From the NCBI GenBank assembly GCA_037974965.1, contig JBBPFI010000001.1, positions 1,860,001-1,924,000 of the forward strand: a stretch of 64,000 nt of DNA, read 5' to 3'. The translations under genes were made by a program, and so were the position numbers. The stretch is from Dacryopinax spathularia. Lineage: Eukaryota > Basidiomycota > Dacrymycetes > Dacrymycetales > Dacrymycetaceae. The notes under the pieces are model-generated. The model saw only the letters and a program-made list of their open reading frames with translations, was not told the DNA's origin and searched no databases. Positions 1 to 11,608 of the stretch are shown piece by piece (the first letter of the stretch is position 1; each line of letters opens with the position of its first letter).

Positions 1-611
1 AAATCTCTTCTTGCAATGTTGCTATCTCCCTGGCGCAAGATGTCAGTACTTGTCGTGTGAGAATTCAACATGCGTGGGCTCACTTTTCTAGCTCGCCACG
101 CGTAGGTAACGCGTTTATCTTCGCCGCTACCTCGTCATACTCAATCATCTGTTTTCTCCCTATTTGCGCTCTTTCCAGCTCCTGCTTCAGAGTAGCGATA
201 TCCTCTCGATATCGCGCATGCAGATTGGCTACAGCAATATCAGAAGAGAGTTCGCAGAGATAACTGACGTGAACTCACCTATTCGTTCCCTCTCCTGCTG
301 ATATGCCAACACCTGCCTCTGCTCAGCCTGACACTGCAATGTCGTCTTCCGCAAAAAGAGCTGATATTGCGCTAGTTCTAGTAGAAACGCATCCCGCAGC
401 TCTTCAATGCTGGTTGATGAGGAAGCGTAGGGTGCTGTTCGTGCCTTTGCTGAATAGGCTTGGAATTTGCGAGTGAGCCGGCGGAGGGTGCGCTCGTCGT
501 TCAGCAGGCGGTTGTGGATGATCTCGTCTGTCATGCGTCAGTATATGGTCGATAAGTCCTACATAGAGCCTTACCTTCTTCTGAAGGAGGTAAGCCTGTT
601 GCACTAGCCAT
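1..611 (-). CDS. THO complex subunit 7 (THOC7-like), 3' part missing
   Basis: Subunit of the nuclear THO/TREX complex, which couples transcription to mRNA export. Four exons are readable on the minus strand: 611-575, 527-279, 228-55 and 29-1, the last cut by the window edge. Introns have GT-AG ends and the phases join cleanly. The second exon encodes NDERTLRRLTRKFQAYS and then CQAEQRQVLAYQQERERI, which match the conserved N-terminal and middle parts of the Tho7/Mft1 family. The rest is a long charged coiled coil (REDIATLKQELERAQ). I chose the start at 611 because it opens a short MASATGLPPSEE leader that splices in frame to DEIIHNRLLNDER. The family assignment rests on recognised motifs, not a search. 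Confidence 0.85.
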
Positions 612-1105
612 TAGGAGAAAAGAGTAAGTGGCGGGCGTTCCTGTGTAGCAGAGAGCTTGTGGTCGCTGTGGTGAGCGGCGCGAACGCGAGGGGCCAAAGA
701 AGAAGCGCCCTCAGCGGGTTATGTTACCTAGCTCGTTAGAGGTAGGTCTTTCCCCCGTCCTGAATGCGTGCCCTGTTTTCGTGCAGGGGGTAAGGGTCCA
801 GGGAAAGGTAATGTAAATTCGTCGGAAACGTTTTGATTTTTTGTCTCCGTTTGGGATGATGATCAGTGCTTCTTCCCTGCGGTGGGGAGGTTTCCCCTCG
901 GCCGTCGATGCAGTTTCAAGGTTTTTCCGTATTTGTTTCCGTTGCGAGTTGCATTGCCTCCATGACGTGATTCGCTTCGTCGGAGTTATTGGAGTGTGCA
1001 TGTGATTCATTTGCTTCCTTCGCATGGCGATATGGTGCATCTTTCGTTAAGAGTGGTCTTCTTTCTGTCTGCAGGACGTTGATTGAACGTCCTTCTGCCC
1101 CTGCG
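612..1105. other. intergenic stretch between THOC7 and family member A
   Basis: About 490 bp separating the THOC7 start (minus strand) from the first accessory gene (plus strand), so it should hold a divergent promoter pair. I see no convincing coding exon, tRNA or repeat. It marks the left border between core genes and the accessory block. Confidence 0.4.
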
Positions 1106-3191
1106 ATGATGGAGTCTTCGTCCTCCTTTGTTAAACCTGGTGGAGATGCTCGTCTTTCGAACGATCTGTTGAAGCAGTTCAAGAATATACTTCGGGCGGC
1201 GGCGCCGGAGAGCGAGGCGTTTTGGGACTTTGTAACGTCGTTGCCTATGGAGCGGTCGACTAGGGTGGGTCTACTTCGTTAATCTCGATGATGTACTGAT
1301 GCGATCGTTGGTTTAGGTCGTGTTGACGTCTGTTTTGGAGGCGAATTGGACCTTGTTCGAGTCGGTTCCCTCTAAGGTGGTGTCGTTTTTGGGAGAAGGT
1401 TGGATTGCTGGTTTCAAGTCCTTGGTTGACGAGAGTCTTCGTGCTGCGCCTCTGTCCTGGGAGCGTCTTCCGTCGGCAGTTCTCGGGCTCTTTGACAAGG
1501 GCTGGATCGATGCGGCTAAGAGTCGTTACGAGGTGGCTCTGAAGGCTCAAAAGCTGAGGAAGTCCCTGGAGCGGGTCGGTGAGGGTGGGGTGGATTGTGA
1601 TCCAAGCTACATTGTCAGCCTCGTTTTACTCTCTCGTCCCTTCGTGTCTTCGATCTTATATGAGATCGTAGCTTTCGAATATGTTTTTGGATGAGGATGA
1701 AGTCTTGGATGTCGGTTCCGGGGGCGAGGGAAATGCTGTTGCCTTAATGGTGAATAGTTTCGTTCTATATGCGGCAGTGAGTTGATTTTGTTGTAGCCTC
1801 CAGAAGAGCCTGTGAGGAATGCGGTGCCTGTATCGTCTAACGGAGTTGGATCGGTGAGTCTTGCTCTGTTTTTCGTTCTCGGATTGTGTTTGTGTTGATG
1901 TAGGCGCGCAGGATTGGTTGGCGTCCGGTTCAAATGGTTATCCTGTTAGCTCTGGAAATGGTGTCTCGTCGGTATATGATGTTTGGATTATAGTCGGGTG
2001 GTTGTTGACGTACGCAAGACTGGTCGCGGTGGTGGAGATGCGTTGTCCTTTGTGGCTGCGTCTTTGTTGTCTACCACATCCGGTGGAGTATGCTTTGTCT
2101 TCTGTCTTTATGTCGTCGTTATTCTTGACACTCTTATCTAGTTGCGTGGAGATGATGTTTCGGGCTCGCGCTCTCCATATGTGGATGGCGCACGGATGGA
2201 GGACCCGGATTCGTCTGCTGTCTCTTCCACTGTGGTTTCGACGGACTTATCAGCCTCTTTGGATGTTGCGGATCGGTCACCGTCCGTCCATTCGGTGAGG
2301 TCCGTAATCTCTGTTAGTTGGTTAATTCGCTTTGCTGAATTATTACAGTGTCCCTGTCTAGTTCGGTTGGAAGAGTGCTCATGTATTATAGCTGGATGCC
2401 ATGGCTGCTTTGTCTCCATCTGGCACTGATGTGGTGCGCCTTTCGTGATTCAATGGGGTGTTGACTTGTCGTGTCTGATTCGATGAGTAGTCTTCCGGAG
2501 GGGCTGCGTCGGTTTTCCCGCATGGCTGGGTTTGTTGCTTGTCGGTTTGTTGTGTGAAGGTGCTTATCCCGCTATTTTTAGTGTGAAAAGTGCATCAAGA
2601 AGCACATCCGGCAGAAGCAGGATCAGGTCGTGGAAGGTGCCCGCGTTCGCTGTTCTGGTTCTCTCAAGTATAGCAAAAAAGCAGGTCATGGGTGTGACCA
2701 TTGTAGAAAGGGCAACTTGACGTGTTCATTGCAACGGGGTACGTGTCGTTGATGATGATATTGTGTTTGGTTCTTACGTCTGCGTTAGAGGCAAAGATTA
2801 ACGCCGCCGCGGCGGATTTACGCTCCCGCTCCGGTTCATCTCGCACCGCCAAACGCGTATCACAGATACGGTCTTCTACGCATGTCTCGGCGAAGAGGCG
2901 AAAGGTCGTAAATGACGACGGTCACGTCGTTGGTGTTGGCGTACCTACGTCTGATGAATCCAGTCAGTTTGATAATTGTTCTTATGGCATTCGGGCTGAT
3001 CGTGTTTGATGGCAGGCGTTTATCTGGATGTCTTGCAGGGTCGCTTGCAGTGTATAAAGCTTATTGCGCATCAGTCCGACATAGATCGTTCGCTGTTTTT
3101 GGATTATCTCGATGAAACTTTGGTTCTCGCGGGAAACATGGCCTTGCTGTTGACGGAAGCGCGCAATCATCGTAGTAACGGAGGATCTTGA
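1106..3191 (+). CDS. six-cysteine-box family member A (unknown function)
   Basis: I do not recognise a named family. Exon 1 (1106-1264, MMESSSSFVKPGG start) is followed after a phase-0 intron by an exon from 1317 containing SVLEANWTLFESVPSKVVSF and FLGEGW, the helical module shared with the four relatives in this window. The middle (about 1620-2390) is Ser/Asp-rich, and its exon limits are uncertain. Clear exons follow: 2392-2433 (LDAMAALSPSGTDV), mini-exon 2491-2529 ending in Trp (SVFPHGW) and the cysteine-box exon 2582-2738 (157 bp). The box is CEKC, 19 residues, C, 13 residues, CDHC, 6 residues, C. Exon 2789 onward has basic AKRRKVV, a possible nuclear localisation signal. The last exon, 3016-3191, is helical. 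A zinc-binding nuclear role is inference. Confidence 0.65.
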
Positions 3192-3546
3192 ATTGGTCGT
3201 GCTTGTTGTGTTTTCTATTGTATGCCGTGCTGCAATCTAGCGTGACTGTAATCGTATTCCTCTTGTATGACACTAGTTTTGATAAACGCTCGGTTGTAGT
3301 ATTGATGTTCTTGCTCTCCTCAAACAGTCTAGAGGATCAATGCTTCTTTCCGATCCTGTAAATATTCTGGCTGCTTACGTGATAAGTGATGTGTCATCGT
3401 TGTTCTTTGCTCCTGTTAGCTGACATTTTGCCCTTCGGCACGGGTTCAGATGTTTGATTCCGCTTCTCTTTCGAAAACTCGATATACCGCCTGTCTCCTG
3501 TTTCGCTTTTGTCGAACTAATACCTTTCCCCTTCGTGCTCGTCGAC
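3192..3546. other. short intergenic stretch between family members A and B
   Basis: 355 bp between two tandem plus-strand relatives. It should contain the terminator of A and the promoter of B. I see no separate gene. Open frames crossing it on the minus strand have no recognisable features. Confidence 0.35.
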
Positions 3547-5411
3547 ATGGCGCCCTCTGCTGATGATTCAAACGTGAAGATCTTTCGTTCGTTGATGGCG
3601 TCTGTCTCTGATGAGGCGAAGTGGAGGCTCTTGACGGGTACGGAGAAAGGACGGGAGCGACTACGTGTAAGCATCTTGTTGGATTCATCATCGTGGTTTG
3701 AGATGTTGATGGCTTCGCAGTCCTCGGTGAAAGCGTTGCTGGCCGAGAATATCGATCTGTGGTCTGATGTATCATCCGCGCGTCCTCTGATGCATCTCCT
3801 GGGTCGCGAGTTCAGTCTCAGGGCGCATCGACTCTATCTCTCTAGCGTGTTCGGCGATGATATGGGTGATGCTGCTGAGGAGCAGTTTAAAGAACTCTAT
3901 GATGGCGATGATACGATCGAGTCCTCAGAAACGAGCGCGGCTGTTTCTCGTAATAAGGTAGATGTACTCTATTTCGATATTGTTGTATCGCTCTTTTTGG
4001 CTGACGTCTGTTTTGCATCTAGGATCCTTCTTCGGGTAGGATGTCGAAGAAGCGTCGGTTGAATCAGGATCCTTCCGTTTCTCCGAGTGGGTCTATTTAA
4101 TATCGATATTGGAATCACTGGAATCTGACGTGTTATATAGGAATTAATGCTGAGGTCATCGAAATCTCTTCGGATGATGAAGGGCCTGTGATGAGTAATC
4201 CGAGTGGGGTCTTCCTGTAAGAGTGTATTGTTCTTGCCTCGTAAACGTCCTTCATTGCCCACAGATCCCGTGAAGAGGCTCTTGCTGTTGTGTCTAAAGC
4301 CGTTCGATCCGGTTGGGGTTGGATCGGAAGCCGTTTGAAAGACGGCAAAGGAGTACCCAAGATTCCGTCGGTTGTAGAAGATGCGGACCTCTTCGCGATG
4401 CGGGTGGATGGTGAAGTTGAGGCGAAATTCCACTACCGTATGACCCGCAACGCTTTGGTATCAGCTGTTGAAGAGGTCGCGGCTTATAATTCGTTGCCGT
4501 CCGCCCTGGAGGTGGAAGACATCGCAGAGGTTATCGTCTTTCTTTTCTTTCCTTCTGGGTGATCTTATTCGTCTTGCAGACTGCCGATGATGTGTCGGAA
4601 GTAGGTGATATGCACCGCGGCTGGGTATGCTTTATCCAGTGGCGTGGTTGCGTGCCGAACTGATGCCGTTTCGAAGTGTTCCGAGTGCGATGATCAGTAT
4701 GCTGCGGAGAAGAAGCGCGGGGTATTCAGGGAGCTGCGCACGGTCTGTGGGGGACCGATCAAGATGGTGGAGGGTGAGGCTGCGTGGTCTTGCTACAATT
4801 GCCTTGAGCGCGGTATACGATGCGAATTTGCCAGAGGTATGCTGCTTGTGTTTCTTCTTCCCTGCGATTCTGTGAAGCTTACGTTTGGTCATGTATCGTA
4901 TAGATGTTCAACATGAAATGGGTGCTTTGCGTGCGCTTAACGTAACCGAAGAAAACGCTCCTCTCCATCACAATCGTCATTATGATCGTCCGGTGTGGTA
5001 TACATCCAAGGAGGGGACGATGAAAAAGCGTTCCTTGTTATCAATTTCCGGGATCAATGAACTTGCAACCGGCGGCGGTGGTTTACCCGTTAATGCGACG
5101 TCTGGCCCTTCGACCGGTCGGAGGGAGAAGCCCGTGTCCACGTCCTCCTCTGTCAATGCTGCGAAAATGTTGGATGTGAAGCGGGAGTCGGGAAAAGGTA
5201 TGTGTCTTCATCTTCGTTTGTCTATCCTCCGCTCATGCCCTCTATAGTTCATTATATGCTGGATGTGCAAGAGTATATCGGGTCGTTGAAAACGGAAGTG
5301 TTGGCTAAGATGGATGAGTATCCTAGCGTGGTCCCCGGTGCTATTCTCGACCAGGTCTTACGTGCGGAGATTGCGTTGTTGGACGAGCTGAAGGTGTATG
5401 TCAAAGTGTAA
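3547..5411 (+). CDS. six-cysteine-box family member B (unknown function)
   Basis: Tandem relative of member A. Exon 1 is 3547-3666 (MAPSADDSNVKIF start). The intron 3667-3720 is 54 bp and happens to stay in frame, but its position matches the other members. Exon 2 carries SSVKALLAENIDLWSDV and PLMHLLGREF. Then come basic SKKRRLNQ and VIEISSDDEGP, a long exon ending LPSALEVEDIAE, mini-exon 4580-4624 ending HRGW, and the cysteine-box exon 4677-4836 (160 bp: CSEC, 19 residues, CGGPI, CYNC, 6 residues, C). Exon 4904-5197 is Ser/Gly-rich. The final helical exon is 5248-5411 (YMLDVQEYIGSL to KVYVKV, stop). The junction near 4088-4141 does not splice in frame with canonical sites, so there is either an error or a lesion. 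Function unknown. Confidence 0.62.
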
Positions 5412-5708
5412 CGCGTGATCCTTCTAAGTGTTGTTTTCTCCATATAACCGTCATGCCCGATCAGAAAGAGCTCTATAATCCATAGGCAGTAATGCAAATA
5501 TATTCGGTGCATTTCATTCGTAAAGAGATTGGATGTCGTGGACCATCTATGTCTGACATGCCGTGTTTATCTAATAAGTGACCTTTCATTTTTCGCAGTT
5601 TCAATGGTTGCACTCAGCTGAACGCGTCGTGTGCTGTAGTTTCCGTCATCGTGATGTGTTCCGGGACGATGGCAACAGCGATGCGTCAATATTTAAATCG
5701 GAAATTCG
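5412..5708. other. intergenic stretch at the 3' side of the Helitron gene
   Basis: 297 bp between the stop of member B and the stop of the Helitron protein (convergent genes). The 3' Helitron end, expected to be a short hairpin followed by CTRR, should lie here or inside the neighbouring gene. I could not identify it with confidence. The inverted pair ATCGT...ACGAT around 5650-5675 is not followed by CTRR in the right place. Confidence 0.3.
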
Positions 5709-8700
5709 TTAGTATATATTATGTTCATATGCCTTTCGCGTTTCTTCGTCTAACTCGTTAATACGCTCATCCTCTAAACGAAGGAATTCGCTTGCGTGCG
5801 TGGTAAATAGCGTTGTGTCAAAATCTCGTAATAGACGGATACTGTCTCGTCCTCGACTTCTTGAAAGTGCAACGTACGCGTTGAATGGCGTAATGCCTCC
5901 AGAGGGGGGGTTAGCAATGTCGACTATTACGAAGGGCAGCGTTTGTCCTTGAGCGCGATAGTCCGTAAAGGCATAGGCCGGCGTCATGGGAAGTTGCTGT
6001 CGTACTACGGTTTTTTCTTCTCCATTTCTGAGGCGTACTTTGAATCTCTTTTCAAGCGGCGTAACAGGAACAACGTCAGCTGGCAGCCCGGGTAGTGGGT
6101 TCGCTTTTGTTCTTTGCAGTTTCACCAGCACGTATCGTGGTGGTCTGTGGAGGTATTGTCGGTGCGTAGTTCCCAACGAAGGAAAATCATCGTCATGCAA
6201 TCCAATGCCCACTATTTCGCCTCTCGCGCCGTTGGCGATATCAAGCTCGGTTTGGACATTCAATGTCACCATTACATTCATGCCGATTGCTAGCGGAACT
6301 TCATTCGGAAGTCCTCCTTGTTGACGTCCGACACGTGTCTTCTTTCTTCGTTCTGTTAGCATTCGATATCGTAGTTGTGCAGATATTTCTTTTCCATCCA
6401 CCGTGTCATATGCTTTCGATATGAGTAGTATTTGGCCGCTTTGCTGACAATGCTTGGCAACCGCGGCATCGTTCCATTTCGCTCGTACAGTGTGCCTTGA
6501 AGTAATTAGAACGGCGTTGTTCCAGGGTACATTATCAAAGTCGGTATGAGGACAGTCTTCGTTCCCAAGAACCAGACCTCTCAGCATTTGAATGTCGTCC
6601 TGAGTGCATAGTCCATTTCGTGATCGATGAAGAAACGCTAACCAGGTAGGATCTTGAACACGGCATTGTTCTTTTAGGACTACCACGGTCCTGAACTGAA
6701 GATAGATGTGTCGTCCTAGACGTTCGTCCTCGTTGTCTTTTGTCGGGTGTGCCGGTGTGTACAAAGCCGCATTTCTCTTGTTTGCAACCGGTGGGAATTG
6801 ATGAAAGTCTCCAGCGATTATAACGTTAACTCCGCCGAACGGTAGATCCGGATTTGTGTTTGGGTCGGCGGCAAGCTTAGCAATCGAAATATGGCGCGAG
6901 ACTTTCGCCAAAAAGTCCTTGGAACACATTGATATCTCGTCAATTATGAGATATACGGGATGTCGCCAAAGTGACGCCATTTTCGCTAGTGTTCGTGGCC
7001 CCACTTCTGCATTGGTGCGTTGTTTCCGTTTAACGGGTATCATGGTGATATGGTGAAGCGTGAGTCCATCGATTAAGGAGGCTGCAATTCCCGTGTATGC
7101 TGCTTTCAAGAGCAAATGCCGTTTACCTGGCATGTTGAATAGTTGTGTGATGCTTTGAATCACCCTTGATTTTCCCGTTCCTCCCTCTCCATAAAGCAGC
7201 ATGAGTAGTTGTGGGGGTTGTTGACCGTGAAACGTTCTTTTGGTATGTCGTCTAACAATGTCGAAAGCTCTTCTCTGTTCTGGCTTCAGGCCTTCCATGT
7301 CGACGGCGTCCATTGGCGCGCTAAGACCGATGTCTTGTGGAAGCAGACCTTGAATCTGCTGGTCTAAGATTTCGACCAAGGGTTGTATTAGGGTGCTGCT
7401 TTCTTCATCCGAGGTGTGACTGATGTTCAGTCTGTCGCTAAGCGCTTGCTGTACATTGAGCGCAAGTGTCTGCTGCCAAATAGACAAGTATTCTTCATTT
7501 CCGAGATGCAGTTCCGTTTCATCTGTTTCTTTGAGAGACCATGTTTCGTTTATCTCCTTGAAGATTCCTAGCCCAAGCGCCTTTGCCACCGCCTCTATTC
7601 CAAAGCTTAGCTCTCTTACTGGTTGGGTGGCGTCTTCGAGTATTCTCCAGTCCAGCTCGGTCAGGGCTTCAAAGTTTGTGACTCTTCCTTCGGGTAATTC
7701 TTCTTCATTGTATTCATCATCGCTCGACGGTTCGTCTCTGATGTCTGTGCGGTTGATGATGGTCTCCTCTGTCTCGCCAGGTGCCCGTCCTACGTCCACA
7801 TGTTCCTCCGCCCGAGTTCGACATTCATAGAAGTACTGGATATTACTGATGATATCGTGAACTCGCTTCGGTGCGTCGAGCAAAAATTCCTCATACGCTT
7901 CGTCCCATGATGACGCGTCGCCTTTGAGCTCCGTGAGGGCTCGCCATGGTTTTAAAAGGCACATCATGGCTGCTTTATGTGCTGTTGTAGTGCGAAGATT
8001 GTCGGCACGCGGAGGCCATCGCCCGGAAAAACTTGGCAGGGTGTTATGATGTATTGAACGATGAATCCGAGTCCTCGTTTCCGCGTGTTCGTAAGTTGAT
8101 CGGTAACGACTACGCCGGTTTCTTCTTCTTCCTAGCTGCTTCTCTTCAGATTCGACTTCTTTCTCTTCGTAGGTGTCGAGAAGGAAGCTGAGAAGGCACC
8201 AGCCTTCTAGATCATCTCCTCGGTGAATGTATTGGAGGAGCTGGTTTGCTTGCGGTACTATGTGACCTTCATCATTTGTTTCCATGATGATATCATCCTG
8301 TTAATAATGAACGAACACATGTCATGATCAGCGTTTGAGTATGGTCCCGTCACAGGGTGTCTTCTCACATCGTTGGACTCCATCTCTGCATATGCTTCTT
8401 CTACCCGTCTTTCTTCTTGCACAGCAACAGTTGAATCGTTCCTCCTATAATGTCTGTTCTCCGCGGTCAGTCTTGATCGTTGTCTATTATGGTTGCGTTG
8501 TCTTACCTTTGACGCTCGTCGATCTCGGGATACGCCCGATATAGCTCCGCCATAATCGTTGTCCAATATACGGTGATGTAAGCGTGCGATTGCCATACAT
8601 CTCCCCATCCCATAATATACATAACACATTGTGACGCAGATTTTTCTTGTTCTCTGTTAAGGATGTTGAAACATCGATAGATAAGTAATCGATTCCTTTC

Positions 8701-11608
8701 TCTGGCCGCGTGGATGTTGTCGTTTTCCTCAAAGTGGTATAGCAATTTGTCGGGTAGCAGTGCCATCATATTGTAACTGCGTCCTTGCTTCTTCGCCGCA
8801 TAGTTCGCGATGTAGAAAGCGACGTCTTTGGTATCCTCTCCATTGGTGAGGAGTTTGATATCATGATTGCAACGCATCGAAATGGCTGTTGCCGTGTTCC
8901 ACCCGTTCATGTATGGGTGTAATCGCCGGGTTCCCCATTGTCCGTTCGGGTGAACATAGGACTCGTCGCTCAAGGGGAACGGTGCATGTCGTTTGCACAC
9001 CATCTTCCCGTTTCGGTCTGACCGTAAACATGTATCCGTAGAGCACGTATGAAGCTGTAAGGTCCTCACGATTTCCCTCTCCATCTCCTTGCAAAGCACG
9101 GAATAGTTGGGATCGAGTGGGTTCGGCGGTCGAGAATATGAACATTCCGAGTTTTTCTGAACTGTGGATATATTTTCAGGTCGAAGTTCCGGAATGTCGG
9201 CCTTGATCACTTGGGAAATGTATTCCGCCATCCGGTCTCGAAACGCCGCGTCTTTTAGCCGTTCCTTCGTTTCGTAGGCGGACGGAGAGTTTTTTAGCCA
9301 GATGATGAAATGGCTATGTAAGGTTGATTTGCCTTGGATCTCAATCGGTCCGAAATAGGCCTTGATTTCGCCTAATATACCCATCTCCGATTCAAACCGG
9401 TTGCCGGTAGACCTCGCAAGTCGTCTACCTCCTTGACTGAATACGTTTCCCCGCATACCATCCTTGTGATCAACCCACATCATGTGCTTCAGGAATGCGT
9501 TCATGGTATACTGAAAAAATTTGGCAGCCGCATATGGATCATTCGCAACATTCTTGGCTCTCTTCTGACGGTTCGGACCTGCTGTGGACAGAAAACGATC
9601 CATGTCGATGTCTTCTCCGGCGAAGATTTGTAAGACGGGATCGTGAAGATCGTTCGGCGATATAGTGAACCATATGTTAGGAGGCCCGAAATAAAATGTG
9701 GTTCCCCATATATGATTGCACAAAGCTACTCTCGCCGCATCAGAACCCATGACGCGCGCGCCTACGGCCTGAAGTTGCTTCCGTAATTTCGCGACAGCGG
9801 GATTCGAGAAGGGAATATTTCGCTGCTCTTCATCGGCTGCTTGTCGCAGATCCTCTATGGTTATACTGGCAAGTTCGGCTGTGGCTCTCTGAAAATCTGT
9901 CTTGCGCATCTGTAGTCTTGCTGATCGTAATGCTTCTCTCTTCTGAATTATGCTGAACGCAACGAAAATCCAGGAACCATGCCGACGGAATCTTCGGTCA
10001 TGATACCGTAGCGTCCATCGCATGTGCTCTTTGAAAGAAACCTCCACACTTCTCGAATCCTCCGGACCCCCTTCTCCGTACGGAAATAATGCGATAAACG
10101 CTGCTGCTAAAGGATTATGACCGTCTTTTGTCGTACCATCTGGATTTTTGCCGAAGTCGTTTAAAGGTTTCCTTGCATGGCGAACGGCGTAACCTCCCTC
10201 GGAGGTGGACTCGTCCATCCGTGCAAGCGCGTTCATCATGAGCTCATGCTGACTAGCTCGAGTAAGATCCGTATCTTCCACCCCGAGTGTCTGCAATGGA
10301 ACAACGTAATCGGTTTCGAGATCTACGACATGGCGCGTGAGCAGATTCATCTGGAATTCGGTATGTTTTTGGCTCACTTCCTTGAAGAATGTCGTCATCC
10401 CTCTCGGGTTGATACGGATCATCTTCCATATCCACCCCGATTGTTCGATCTTCGTACCGAATAATGGCTAATATTTCTGTTGGGATCTCATCCTTGGGGA
10501 GCGATGATATGCGTTCATAGAACCTCCGATCATCCAGCTCCAGTTCATGATAAAACCGATTGTTCTTCTTTAACCACCGTAGCGCGTTCCATACTACCGA
10601 GCGTCGTACGCTGAATGTCTTCTTCAGCCAATGCTTACGAACGTCCTCCAGTTTCATCAATCCAATGAACGATATCGCGATCACGGAGGACAACACCTCC
10701 AGCGGCCTTGGGAATATACGTCCATCAAGCATTTTGACGATCTCCGACTGCTCAAGCCGAAATAGGACCACATTGCCTCGCATGCCATTCGGTACGCTAT
10801 CGAAGTTGAGATATTTATTGCTTCTTTTCGTCTTCGGATACATTTTGAATTGGAAAACTCGTGGATAATGATGAGCGACGAGCAGTTGCTCGGAAAGCGT
10901 CATTTGGGAGATCTCGATCGGTGTTTCGCCGATCCACATCGAGTTCGCCAATGACCAAGCCGGTAATCGTGCTGCTTGAAGATCTTTCAGACATTCTGGA
11001 CACATCCAGATCACATCCTTGTCCAATGCTGGTATTGCTATGAGCTTGCCGTCTCTCAGATTTGTCCGATGCCCCTCGATACTTTTCTCCGGGATAAGCA
11101 GTTGAGAGTTGGGTATATCTTCAAATCGCATCGACTGCATTTCTTGGGCGAAAAATTCGCCGGCACAACAACAGCATGTTTGCGACATTAATGCATCGTT
11201 CCCGGTCGCCATAAGAAAATCCAGATGGCACTGTCGCAATGTTTCATCATCGGGCGGGCGCATAAATTCACGTGGATCTTCCTCCGTCTCAGAGTACCAT
11301 GCCGTTTCGGTTCCGCGTTGATCCACCACTCGTCTTCTCTTCCGGGCAAACTCTGCGTCGTTCTCTTCTCTCTTCCGTCGCCTTCTTTCTCGCTGTCGCA
11401 AAGCTCGATTGTTCTTTTGCTCTTCTCGTCTTTTGCTCTTTCGTAGTTCTTTCTCCGCTGCAAATCTTTCCAGCGCCTCCAGTTCGCTTGCATCGACGCT
11501 AGATAATGCGTCGAGCAGTCGTTGCTTACTTCGCCTTGCTGATGCGGTGAAAGGTATATGAGGGAGCGCGTGAATGATTTCCGTCTTAGTTAAGCTCGAA
11601 AGCGGCAT
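5709..11608 (-). CDS. Helitron transposase (Rep/helicase), intact, four exons
   Basis: Rolling-circle transposase of an autonomous Helitron. Exons 11608-10378, 10322-8507, 8444-8369 and 8297-5709 join in frame to 1903 residues. The N-terminal part has a likely zinc knuckle (CCCC near residue 150, CPEC about 60 residues later) and a region resembling the DUF6570 domain of fungal Helitrons (PRVFQFKMYP to RPLEVLSSV). The Rep nuclease follows, with the two-histidine motif STLHSHFIIWLK and the paired-tyrosine motif FYIANYAAKK (Y-x3-Y-x2-K). The C-terminal half is a Pif1-type SF1 helicase: Walker A GEGGTGKS, Walker B LIIDEIS, GDFHQFPPV, DYRAQGQTL and YVALSRSRGRD. No internal stop or frameshift remains after removing three introns (10323-10377, 8445-8506, 8298-8368). 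I chose the start MPLSSLTKTEII at 11608 because it heads the first long exon. Confidence 0.92.
5709..11608 (-). mobile_element. Helitron (minimum extent = transposase gene; ends not located)
   Basis: The element must be larger than its coding region. Helitrons have no inverted repeats. They begin with TC, end with a hairpin plus CTRR and insert between A and T. I could not place either end. The largest space available without breaking neighbours is about 5412-12224. Because the single protein is intact, the element was probably active recently, but only a comparison with an empty site or with other copies would give the true ends and age. Confidence 0.8.

Noticed and set aside
5412-5708. Helitron 3' terminus at an ATCGT/ACGAT hairpin
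   Set aside because: The hairpin is not followed by CTRR at the expected distance, so I did not assign it.
5709-11608. Three separate genes (helicase, Rep-like and N-terminal frames)
   Set aside because: Canonical introns at 10323-10377, 8445-8506 and 8298-8368 join the frames without a base left over, so it is one gene.
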